Origin: an uncultured Ardenticatenia bacterium
Lineage (GTDB): Bacteria; Chloroflexota; Anaerolineae; Promineifilales; Promineifilaceae
Assembly (NCBI GenBank): GCA_937858165.1
Contig: CALLZA010000176.1
Coordinates: 1 to 13,068 of the forward strand
DNA: 13,068 nt
Direction: 5' to 3'
In this document: piece after piece, positions 8,101 through 13,068 of the stretch
Position numbering within the stretch: the stretch's first letter is position 1
How the letters are laid out: every line of letters starts with the position of its first letter
Position numbers and translations under genes: made by a program
Notes under the pieces: model-generated
Seen by the model: only the letters and a program-made list of their open reading frames with translations
Database searches by the model: none
What the model was told of the DNA's origin: nothing

Positions 8101-9044
8101 ACGCCCATGAAGAAGCCAAAGGCGACCGCCGGCCCGGCTGCGGCCGAGACGACGGGGCTGAGTAGCAGCGCCAGCACCGCCGGCAGCAGCAGAGCGAGAC
8201 CAAACAGCGTGTCGCGCCCGCGCCGCTCCCCGCCCGCGCCGCGCAGCGAGACCAGCAGCACCAGCGTGAACGAGAACAGCCCGACGGCCAGACCGATGAG
8301 TGGCCCGCGGCTGCCCGACCAGTAGATGGTCAGGAGTTGAATTGCCAGGATGAAGAGGTAAGCCGCGGCGCGGGCTACGTCGGCCGCCGACAGCTGGTCG
8401 TCCCCCAGAATCGCCCCGACGGCATCGACGATGCGCGCCAGCGTCAGGGGCACAACCATGATCAGATAGGCAGCGATGAAAATGGCGTTGCCCATGTTGC
8501 CGGCGACGCGATCCTGCACGTTGCCGCCCCAGGGTAACGGATCGTGGCCGAAGTGTTGTAGCAGACCGTAGAGGGCGACGGGGATGCTGGCGACGATGGC
8601 CGTGCTGACAACGCGGCGCACCTGCTGCGGGGTGCGGATGGCGGCGGCCATCATGGCGAAGATGACGATGTAGGACAGGGTTGTGTACGTCCCCTGCAAA
8701 CGCTGGTAAGAGCCGGCCCAACTGACGCGCGGGGCGATGGAGAATAGCGTCGCCAGGGCGTAGACCAGTACCAGCGCCACTACGGGCAGCACCAGCGGCC
8801 GGTGCCAGATGGCCGCCGGGTCGCTCGGCCGCAGCCGGGCCACGTCGCGCCAGCTGCGCCGGTCGATGAGGCCGACCAGCCAGGCGGCGGCCATGACCAG
8901 GGCGATCGAGCGCAGCAACGCCAGCTTGTCCGGCTCGAAGACACGCTCGGAGTGGATGTTGAAGAAGATCGGGATGGCCAGGATGGCGACGAGCCAGCCG
9001 GCTTCCAGCAGGCCATCGCACCAGCGTGAGAGTCGGGATTCCAT
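5169..9044 (-). CDS. Wzy_C-type O-antigen ligase/polymerase-like membrane protein with C-terminal TPRs
   Basis: 1291 aa from the chosen start, about three times the usual 400-450 aa of WaaL/Wzy proteins. Residues 1-560 are a polytopic O-antigen ligase-like unit: SRGPLIGL (245-252), then a large external loop with RVRVLIWEG (406-414), PLLGYGPETM (440-449) and SHNETFD (474-480), then further helices. A basic/Thr-rich linker (about 645-663) precedes a second block of helices (about 664-980). The last 300 residues (about 1015-1291) are soluble helical repeats of TPR type, such as AAIAIYERAIDRMP (1021-1034) and AEALDTALLLSPANIRAWIQ (1192-1211). The family joins or polymerises polyprenyl-linked glycans outside the membrane; if the host lacks LPS the acceptor may be protein or another polymer. 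The start at 9044 is chosen because the ATG at 9062 overlaps a -10-like TATGCT (9053-9058), which would give a leaderless mRNA. The WecA-like gene follows in the same direction. Confidence 0.88.
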   Translation of the reverse strand: MESRLSRWCDGLLEAGWLVAILAIPIFFNIHSERVFEPDKLALLRSIALVMAAAWLVGLIDRRSWRDVARLRPSDPAAIWHRPLVLPVVALVLVYALATLFSIAPRVSWAGSYQRLQGTYTTLSYIVIFAMMAAAIRTPQQVRRVVSTAIVASIPVALYGLLQHFGHDPLPWGGNVQDRVAGNMGNAIFIAAYLIMVVPLTLARIVDAVGAILGDDQLSAADVARAAAYLFILAIQLLTIYWSGSRGPLIGLAVGLFSFTLVLLVSLRGAGGERRGRDTLFGLALLLPAVLALLLSPVVSAAAGPAVAFGFFMGVVILSVVAIFILVTLRRGWRWLWLAWIALTVFMAGWLLLFNVPADRTAGLRGAPVVGGMLDVLDEWRDLPTVGSYGRMLDPTNTTGREKSGRVRVLIWEGVIDLISPHAPLEYPDGRSDPFNWLRPLLGYGPETMYVAYNRFYPPELATVEARNASPDRSHNETFDTLVITGVLGLLAWQALYLSVILFAFRYLGVVHSRRDTAMLVGLWIGGAVLAAVVALLLAGPIYLGVAVPMGVILGVVAYLIYHAVFGRAAPGAAEVRPFAPDRLLMNALVAAVLAHYVEIHFGIAISATRLYFFAYAALMLALAGARAVRADSPAEALSVAAKSDKRRRKTATTTTTTAPATPGVWSNLLVPGLLLTLMLGILGYNFVSYALPPGKVIEGPADLTAGEIFRQSLTQNARADFIDSPFLLTLLVLAWGLGWLVFLSEMAKHGELRLPATGSATDGRQRAAAGVLALLAVAGVVVRFATPGENLTAVVGHNAALIGAAVCAAAAAFLLLDRPRARLTGALVAVALVALAWPVLIAGGAVAAAVMLLAGAAVGWLLWDGRSGDSLLPVSVVVPASLVAGLAAIFVHATRYQAMLFYQGSATAQTAAELRALEAGQVGGLLVGLYVFLFLMLAALSLALSWPGLADSRRPWSDAPRPLAFGALAVLLVAALFLGARSNVRGVQADMIYKRAKPFDDQATRAAGADPAARREVWDAAIAIYERAIDRMPQEDFYYLFLGRALLERAGLSEDANERTELLTRAETLLLRAQDIAPLNTDHTANLARLNARWVAATDDPAEQSERLDLAGGYYVDALALSPQNSVVRNELARLVLEVVGDCERALAVYDDSALIDPFYAQTHLARADAYIVCGDPLPEAGRTEHFRVAAEALDTALLLSPANIRAWIQLAEVRRQLGEYEAADAALAQARLLNDPVAIPTAELDFLAAQIAAGRGDEDEARALALQALVTAGETTAEQIEAFLAELDE

Positions 9045-9052
9045 CGGGCCTA

Positions 9053-9094
9053 AGCATAGCATGTCTTGCCGTGCGGGTCGATCTTGGCTACACT
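9053..9094. promoter_or_regulatory. Divergent promoter region with two -10-like boxes close to the starts
   Basis: Only 59 nt separate the divergent starts at 9044 (minus) and 9104 (plus). On the plus strand TTGCCG (9066-9071), a 17-nt spacer and TACACT (9089-9094) lie 9 nt before ATG. On the minus strand TCGACC, a 17-nt spacer and TATGCT (9058-9053) lie 8 nt before ATG. Each hexamer matches the sigma-70 consensus at 4 of 6 bases. Neither start has a Shine-Dalgarno sequence. The spacing implies transcripts beginning at or next to the start codon. The two promoters overlap, so they may compete. Confidence 0.5.
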
Positions 9095-9103
9095 TTCGCC
9101 CCT

Positions 9104-10381
9104 ATGGAACCGCTGCCCGTCGATGTCTTGCAGTTGCAGCGCCGCGATCCGCTGGCGTGGACGGTGCTGCTCTCGCGCTCACCGGAGTTGGCTGACGTCA
9201 TCGTCACCGCCGTCACCGCCGAGCCACTGTGGGATATGTCACTGGTCACGCCCGGGCGGGCCACGGTCGAGCGAGTCCACCACGTCCGGCGCTACGTGCT
9301 GACGCTGGCTGGCTGTTCCGACCCCATCACCTTCATCGCCAAACAGACCAATGCCATCGAAGCGCTGATCTATCAGCAGTTGGGCGACCCGGCGGCGACG
9401 GGCATCCCCCCTTGCCGCTATGCCCACGTGGACGGCGACGCCAGTTGGGTCATCCTGGAAGACGTGCCCGACGACTTTCCGCCGGCGACGTGGCGACCGG
9501 AGCAGGTCGATGCCATGATTGCCACGCTGGCCCGCCTGCACGCCGGACATTGGCAAGCGGCCGGTGGTCTCGAAGGAACCGTGCCGCACTTTCTGCGACG
9601 GCCGGAGGGGCCTTTTAGCTGGGACACGCTGCAACGCGACCATCTGTCGCTGTTTGAAGATGGGCCGGGGGCCATCCTGTCGCGCCACGCCGTGCGCAGC
9701 GCCGGGCGACTGGCCCCGCTGTTCTTGGAAGCGGCCAATGGGCTTGTCGTCCTGCGCGATCTGGGCGGCTGGCCGGGCGTGCTGGGCGAGAGCCATCTGG
9801 CGGCGGCGGCCGATCTACTCGACGACCCTGTGCCGCTGCTGGCGACGCTCGACGACCTGCCCTGGACGTTGCTCCACGGCGCGCCCCACGCCGACCATTG
9901 GCGGCTGCCACTCTTTGGTGAGCAGTATCTCATCGATTGGGCAGGGGCGCAGCTGGGGCCGGGAGTCCTCGATCTGGTCGGTTTTGTGGAGCGTTTTCCC
10001 TTGCTCTATGACCGCCGGCCAGGTGGGGTGGACGACGCTGAGCGCCAACCGCACCTGCGCCTGCGCGAGGTCGCACCACTGTTCGAGGAAACGGCCATCG
10101 ATACTTATTTACTGACGCTGTCGGTGGAGATGGGCCGGCGCTTCTCGGCGCGCAGCTTCCGCGCCGCTGTGCCCGCGGCGCGCTGCCTCCACGTGCTGAC
10201 AACGTGGTTTCCCTTCTTCGCCCGCTGGAGCCACGACATGCCGGGCAAGTACGTCTGGCAGCGGGTGAACCGGCTGAGCGAGGCGGAGTTGGCCCACTAC
10301 CGCATCGGGCCGATGGCCGGGATGCGCCCCTATCTAGCCGGTGTGTTCGACCGGTTCCTGCAAGCCTACCGCAGTCTGTAG
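9104..10381 (+). CDS. APH-like phosphotransferase-family protein with altered catalytic HGD motif
   Basis: 425 aa. The fold looks like the aminoglycoside phosphotransferase / choline kinase-like superfamily: TFIAKQTNAIEALIYQQL (76-93) gives the beta-3 Lys (K80) and helix-C Glu (E86); WVILEDVP (115-122) is the hinge; MIATLARLHAGHW (138-150) is the helix before the C-lobe; LIDWAGAQLGPGVLDL (276-291) carries the metal-binding Asp (D278). The catalytic loop reads HGAPHADHW (258-266), where the family has HGDxxxxN. The base Asp is Ala260 and the Asn is His265. The protein may be a pseudokinase, or use D264 or another residue. Substrate is unknown; calling it a resistance gene is not justified. An upstream in-frame ATG at 9026 lies inside the divergent ligase gene; the ATG at 9104 with the near -10 box is preferred. 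A stem-loop overlaps its stop. Confidence 0.82.
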   Translation: MEPLPVDVLQLQRRDPLAWTVLLSRSPELADVIVTAVTAEPLWDMSLVTPGRATVERVHHVRRYVLTLAGCSDPITFIAKQTNAIEALIYQQLGDPAATGIPPCRYAHVDGDASWVILEDVPDDFPPATWRPEQVDAMIATLARLHAGHWQAAGGLEGTVPHFLRRPEGPFSWDTLQRDHLSLFEDGPGAILSRHAVRSAGRLAPLFLEAANGLVVLRDLGGWPGVLGESHLAAAADLLDDPVPLLATLDDLPWTLLHGAPHADHWRLPLFGEQYLIDWAGAQLGPGVLDLVGFVERFPLLYDRRPGGVDDAERQPHLRLREVAPLFEETAIDTYLLTLSVEMGRRFSARSFRAAVPAARCLHVLTTWFPFFARWSHDMPGKYVWQRVNRLSEAELAHYRIGPMAGMRPYLAGVFDRFLQAYRSL

Positions 10382-10402
10382 CGCGATTCTCCAGAATCGC
10401 GC
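10381..10402 (+). terminator. Stem-loop at the end of the phosphotransferase gene
   Basis: GCGCGATTCT (10381-10390) and AGAATCGCGC (10393-10402) form a perfect 10-bp inverted repeat with a 2-nt centre (in RNA more likely 9 bp with a 4-nt loop). It starts on the last base of the stop codon and is followed by TCTCTTTA, a weak T-tract. This suits a Rho-independent terminator; being symmetrical and compact, it could also be a REP-like repeat. Confidence 0.65.
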
Positions 10403-10432
10403 TCTCTTTACAACCCCTCCTGTCAAATTGCG

Positions 10433-10438
10433 TATAGA
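10433..10438 (+). promoter_or_regulatory. -10-like box TATAGA 9 nt before the DUF456 start
   Basis: TATAGA (10433-10438, 4 of 6 bases matching TATAAT) ends 9 nt before the ATG at 10448. There is no Shine-Dalgarno sequence. A TTTACA lies at 10407-10412, but the 20-nt gap is too long for a normal -35, so the upstream element is unclear. The geometry copies that of the divergent promoters at 9053-9094 and suggests a leaderless mRNA. Confidence 0.4.
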
Positions 10439-10447
10439 CGTTTGATT

Positions 10448-10945
10448 ATGGAAGCACTCGGTGAAAGTCTCGCTTTACTGATCGTCGTCGTGGCCTTTGG
10501 CGTCGGTCTGCTTGGCTCCTTCATGCCCATTCTGCCCGGCACGCTCATCGTGTGGGGCGCGGTGCTGTTCTATGCCTGGCCGGTTGACGGCTTTGCGACG
10601 TTCTCGCCCTGGGTCTTCGCGCTCATCACGCTGGTCGGCCTCGTCGCCGGAACGGCCGACATCTGGCTGCCCATGCTGGGGGCCAAGAAGACGGGCGCGT
10701 CGTGGCGGACATTAGCAGTCGGCTTGATCGGCGGGGTGGCGGGCACGTTTCTGCTACCATTGCCGATATTCGGCACCGTCGTCGGTTACGGCGCGGGCAT
10801 CCTGCTGGCCGAGTACATTCGCCACGGCGCGTGGCGGCCGGCCTGGCGGGCGACGCTGGGTGGCGTCGTCGGCTGGGGCCTTAGCGCCGCCGTGGAACTG
10901 GTGGGCGCTATTATCATGATCCTGCTCTTCTTCACCCAGGCATAG
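10448..10945 (+). CDS. DUF456 family membrane protein
   Basis: 165 aa, the usual size. It matches the DUF456 pattern: a first helix with GLLGSFMPILPGTLIVWGAVLFY (about 19-41), a central ADIWLPMLGAKKTGASWRT segment, then a Gly-rich hydrophobic stretch with LLPLPIFGTVVGYGAG and LLAEYIRHG, and a terminal helix. Four to five membrane helices are likely; molecular function is not known for the family. Start: ATG at 10448 is preferred to the TTG at 10442, because a -10-like TATAGA sits 9 nt upstream. It lies 66 nt after the phosphotransferase, beyond a stem-loop, and so may be separately transcribed. The next small membrane protein gene follows in the same direction. Confidence 0.85.
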   Translation: MEALGESLALLIVVVAFGVGLLGSFMPILPGTLIVWGAVLFYAWPVDGFATFSPWVFALITLVGLVAGTADIWLPMLGAKKTGASWRTLAVGLIGGVAGTFLLPLPIFGTVVGYGAGILLAEYIRHGAWRPAWRATLGGVVGWGLSAAVELVGAIIMILLFFTQA

Positions 10946-10978
10946 TTCCCTGAGCAGTCGGTTTTGTGTCATTGCGTG

Positions 10979-11014
10979 GTGGGCAGATTGCCGGCTTCTG
11001 GGGCCGGTGCCCAC
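10979..11014 (+). promoter_or_regulatory. Two-tier hairpin before the small membrane protein gene
   Basis: GTGGGCA (10979-10985) pairs perfectly with TGCCCAC (11008-11014), and inside it CCGGC (10991-10995) pairs with GCCGG (11003-11007), leaving a 5-nt bulge on the left. It lies between the DUF456 stop and the preferred ATG at 11038, ending 23 nt before the latter. It could be a terminator without a U-run, a 5' leader structure, or chance in GC-rich DNA. Confidence 0.35.
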
Positions 11015-11037
11015 GCGAGTTGATGAGGCGAAGTGTG

Positions 11038-11427
11038 ATGGAAGAGTTTTTGCAGAACTTTGGGTTGGTGCTGTTGGGCGTCATGGGTGTGGCCGGCATT
11101 GTGGCCCTCCTCCTGTTGGTTATCATTATCGTTCAAGTGCGGCGCATTCATGTGCCGCCCAATGCCGGTTTCGCCGAGACGCTGCTCTATACCCCGTTTC
11201 TGGTCGTCCTGTTCCTCGATGTCCTCGACCTGGCGCTCGACTTCCTCTCCGCGCCCATCGCCTGGATCGTCCTCGACCGGCTAGGGCTGAAGGGGTTGCG
11301 TGGCTTTGCCACGGTTGAGTCGTTCGTGCCGTTCACGCAGATGCTCCCGACGATGACGGTGGCGTGGCTTGGGGTTCGGCTGTTCGGCCGCGAGCGGTTC
11401 GTCGATAAGGGCACGTATGGCTCGTAG
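11038..11427 (+). CDS. Small two- to three-helix membrane protein of unknown function
   Basis: 129 aa from the ATG at 11038. I do not recognise a family. A first long helix (about 8-35, LVLLGVMGVAGIVALLLLVI) is followed by the basic VRRIHVPPNAGF, a second hydrophobic region (about 49-72, with acidic residues in FLDVLDLALDFL), then LDRLGLKGLRGFATVESFVPF and a last weakly hydrophobic segment ending in a hydrophilic tail. The Asp-rich hydrophobic helix is unusual for a simple membrane span. Alternative in-frame starts are ATG at 11023 and GTG at 10966; the latter would translate through a hairpin. A GAGG at 11025-11028, 9 nt upstream, supports 11038. It is downstream of DUF456 and may share its mRNA. 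Confidence 0.7.
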   Translation: MEEFLQNFGLVLLGVMGVAGIVALLLLVIIIVQVRRIHVPPNAGFAETLLYTPFLVVLFLDVLDLALDFLSAPIAWIVLDRLGLKGLRGFATVESFVPFTQMLPTMTVAWLGVRLFGRERFVDKGTYGS

Positions 11428-11487
11428 TAGAGCGCTTTAGCGCGTTTGGGGCGGGAGTAAAGAGCCGCCCTATGGCGCTGGACTACG
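11423..11487. terminator. Bidirectional stem region between convergent genes
   Basis: The 42-nt gap between the stops at 11427 (plus) and 11470 (minus) contains nested symmetry: an outer imperfect pair 11423-11435 with 11475-11487 (two mismatches), GCGC-TTTA-GCGC (11432-11443), and GGGCGG (11449-11454) with CCGCCC (11465-11470). The outer arms extend into both coding ends. This suits termination from both directions, though no strong T-tract is present. Confidence 0.45.
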
Positions 11488-12897
11488 AACGGCACGCAGA
11501 GCGATGTAGAACGTGCTGCCCTCACCCGGCGTACTTTCGCACCACACGCGGCCGTCGTGCAGGTCGGCAATCGACTTGACGATGGCCAGCCCCAGGCCGG
11601 AACCGGGCGGCCGCCCGGCAACCCCCTGTCCGCCGCGGTAGAACTTCTGAAAGACGTAGGGCAACTCGGCGGCGGCGATGCCCGGCCCGCGGTCGAGCAC
11701 GCTGAGCACGACTTCGTCGCCGCGCGCCTCGCCCCGCAGAACCACCGGCCCGCTCTCCGGCGCATACTTCAAGGCGTTGGTCAATAGATTGGTGATCGCC
11801 CGCCGCAGTAGCGTCGGGTCAGCTCCGACCGGCGGCAGGCCGCCAGGCGTTTCTACGACCAGCCGCACGCCGCGCGTCCAGGCCGGCGAGGCGTACTCCT
11901 GCGCCACCTCGCTAAGAAGCTCGCCAACGTCCACGCGGTCGAACTGCACGCTCGTCGCGGCGCGCAAGTTCGCCATCTCGAGCAGCCCCTCAACCAGCAC
12001 CGACATGCGGTCGATGCCGGAGACGATCTTGTTGACGTACTCCTGCTCCAGCGCCGGGTCTTCGGGCAGTGGCAGCAACTCGGCATAGTTCCGCATGTAG
12101 GTCAGCGGGCTACGTAGATCGTGGGAAATGCCGTCCAGAAACTCCGACTTCAGCCGATCGACCTCCTTGAGGTCGGTTACGTCTTGCAGCACGGCAACGC
12201 GGCCGATCGCCTGGCCGTCGCTGGTGTGAACGGTGGAGACGGCGGCCAGCAAGTCGCGGTCGCCGGCGGTCAACTCCAGTTTGAGGTCGCTCCCGGTTGG
12301 CCCAGTCATCACCCGGCGGGCCAGTTCCTGCCCCGCCTCGCCGGCAGCCAGCACATCGGTCACAGGATGGCCGACGGCGTCGGCAGCTCGCAAGCCGAAG
12401 GCCGCTTCCATGGCTGGGTTGACGAGCAAGACGCGGTCGGTCTGGTCGGTGACGAGGACGGCATTGGGCGTGCTGGCCAACACAGCGGCCAGCCGCCGCC
12501 GCCCGCCTTCGGCCGCGGCGAACAGATAGGCGTTCTGGACGAGCACCGAAGCCTGGCCGGCCAGCGTGTGCAGCAGATTGCGCTCGTCGCTGTCAAAGTA
12601 GTGGGGTTGGCGATAGCCCAGGTAGAGTGCCCCCTGGTACTCCCCGGCCAGCCGCAGCGGCAGGGCAAACAGCGCGGCCACGGGTGGCGCTGTCTCCAGT
12701 TCGGCCTCGATCTCCGGCGTCGTCGTCAGGCCCAGTTCGTCAGTGGCGCGCATCCGGCGGACGATGGCGCGGTCGAGGGCGGCCATCGCTTCGGCCGCTG
12801 GCCCTTCGGCGAAGACCAGCGGCGCGGGGCCGTTGGGATTGCGGATGACAGCCCGCGCCCCGGCCGCGCCGGTGCCGCGCAGCACGCCCTGGAGTAC
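11470..12897 (-). CDS. Sensor histidine kinase (GAF-PAS-HisKA-HATPase_c), N-terminus cut off
   Basis: 475 residues are genomic; the 5' end runs into the adapter at 12898, so the start and any upstream sensor or membrane part are missing. Fragment residues 1-125 look like the end of a GAF domain (LPLRLAGEYQGALYLGYRQP, 79-98). Residues 135-243 are a PAS domain (VLASTPNAVLVTDQTDRVLL, 139-158). The dimerisation and phosphoacceptor helix holds FLDGISHDLRSPL (253-265), with H259 as the phosphorylated His. The ATP-binding domain shows the N box (ITNLLTNALKYAP, 368-380), G1 DRGPG (402-406), the F box around YVFQKFYR (414-421) and G2 GSGLGLAIVK (432-441). It autophosphorylates and passes phosphate to a response regulator, which is not in the window. 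With no membrane helix seen, it may be cytosolic, but the missing part could alter that. It is convergent with the plus-strand set. Confidence 0.93.
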   Translation of the reverse strand, partial: VLQGVLRGTGAAGARAVIRNPNGPAPLVFAEGPAAEAMAALDRAIVRRMRATDELGLTTTPEIEAELETAPPVAALFALPLRLAGEYQGALYLGYRQPHYFDSDERNLLHTLAGQASVLVQNAYLFAAAEGGRRRLAAVLASTPNAVLVTDQTDRVLLVNPAMEAAFGLRAADAVGHPVTDVLAAGEAGQELARRVMTGPTGSDLKLELTAGDRDLLAAVSTVHTSDGQAIGRVAVLQDVTDLKEVDRLKSEFLDGISHDLRSPLTYMRNYAELLPLPEDPALEQEYVNKIVSGIDRMSVLVEGLLEMANLRAATSVQFDRVDVGELLSEVAQEYASPAWTRGVRLVVETPGGLPPVGADPTLLRRAITNLLTNALKYAPESGPVVLRGEARGDEVVLSVLDRGPGIAAAELPYVFQKFYRGGQGVAGRPPGSGLGLAIVKSIADLHDGRVWCESTPGEGSTFYIALRAVRSPAP

Positions 12898-12963
12898 CTG
12901 TCTCTTATACACATCTCCGAGCCCACGAGACCGTACTAGATATCGTATGCCGTCTTCTTCTTG
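12898..12963 (+). other. Illumina Nextera Tn5 mosaic end / i7 / P7 adapter
   Basis: Positions 12898-12916 are the 19-bp Tn5 mosaic end in reverse orientation to that at 148-166. CCGAGCCCACGAGAC follows (12917-12931), then the 8-nt index CGTACTAG (12932-12939), equal to Nextera i7 index 702, then the P7 complement (12940-12963) with two mismatches. Translation gives the known contaminant peptides SLIHISEPTRPY and LLYTSPSPRD. Genomic sequence ends at 12897. Confidence 0.98.
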
Positions 12964-13068
12964 ACAAAACAAACAACAAAAAAAAAAAAACAACAACTCA
13001 CTACAACATAATACAGACAGAACGACTAAACACCGTAGTAACCAATATGATACTCACTCAGATCATGA
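12964..13068. other. Non-genomic junk outside the P7 adapter
   Basis: A/C-rich low-complexity sequence with a run of A, beyond the end of the P7 oligo. As at the left end, no template exists here in a library molecule, so it is best explained as read noise kept by the assembler. I see no gene in it. Confidence 0.9.

Noticed and set aside
7684..9057. 457-codon minus-strand frame overlapping the ligase gene
   Set aside because: It is a frame-shifted shadow of the ligase in GC-rich DNA: Arg/Ala/Gly/Pro-rich with no domain, while the main frame has clear Wzy_C motifs.
9026..9103. Longer phosphotransferase start at ATG 9026
   Set aside because: It would overlap the first codons of the divergent ligase gene and cover the promoter; the extra residues look unlike the family N-terminus.
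9104..10381. Antibiotic resistance (aminoglycoside kinase) label
   Set aside because: Only the broad fold is recognisable, and the catalytic HGD Asp is missing, so a resistance function cannot be supported.
10966..11037. GTG start at 10966 for the small membrane protein
   Set aside because: The extra 24 residues would be translated through a hairpin and are hydrophilic and unlike a signal; the ATG at 11038 directly precedes the first membrane helix.
12121..12939. Long plus-strand open frame (272 codons) ending in SEPTRPY
   Set aside because: It is antisense to the well-supported histidine kinase and finishes in adapter sequence.

Overview
The window is one contig of about 12.7 kb of high-GC bacterial DNA (roughly positions 167-12897). 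It is bounded at both ends by untrimmed Illumina Nextera adapters, followed by low-complexity junk. Positions 97-166 are a P5/i5 adapter ending in the 19-bp Tn5 mosaic end. Positions 12898-12963 are the matching mosaic end, i7 and P7 adapter. The two outer genes are therefore cut by the library fragment, not by biology, and peptides encoded in the adapters must not be annotated.

The best guess for the organism is an uncultured Chloroflexota bacterium (Anaerolineae-like). This is an inference from high GC, the style of the proteins (Wzy_C-TPR giant, membrane-anchored cyclophilin, multiheme cytochrome, GAF-PAS kinase) and spacers filled with palindromic short-repeat elements. No rRNA or marker gene is present to prove it.

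Layout. Five genes lie on the minus strand, from right to left: a 1291-aa O-antigen-ligase/polymerase-like membrane protein with C-terminal TPRs (9044-5169); a WecA/TagO/MraY-type polyprenyl-phosphate sugar-1-phosphate transferase (5108-4101); a five-CXXCH multiheme c-type cytochrome coupled to it by an ATGA overlap (4104-2239); a membrane-anchored cyclophilin-type peptidyl-prolyl isomerase (2083-1349); and a polytopic membrane protein cut at its C-terminus (1260-167). Diverging from the ligase is a plus-strand set: an APH-like phosphotransferase whose HGD motif reads HGA (9104-10381), a DUF456 membrane protein (10448-10945) and a small unrecognised membrane protein (about 11038-11427). A sensor histidine kinase converges on it from the right end (12897-11470, N-terminus missing).

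The ligase-like protein and the WecA-like transferase suggest surface glycan assembly on a polyprenyl carrier, and the truncated polytopic protein may be a GT-C-like partner. The cyclophilin and cytochrome work outside the membrane. Spacers carry distinctive palindromes: a 28-bp inverted repeat of nonamers, an inverted array of CAGTNNN heptads, a 22-bp perfect hairpin, and terminator-like stems. Three gene starts have a -10-like hexamer only 8-9 nt upstream and no Shine-Dalgarno sequence, which suggests leaderless mRNAs. I see no CRISPR, tRNA, rRNA, transposase or phage gene, and no clear new multi-gene system; the findings are individual oddities.
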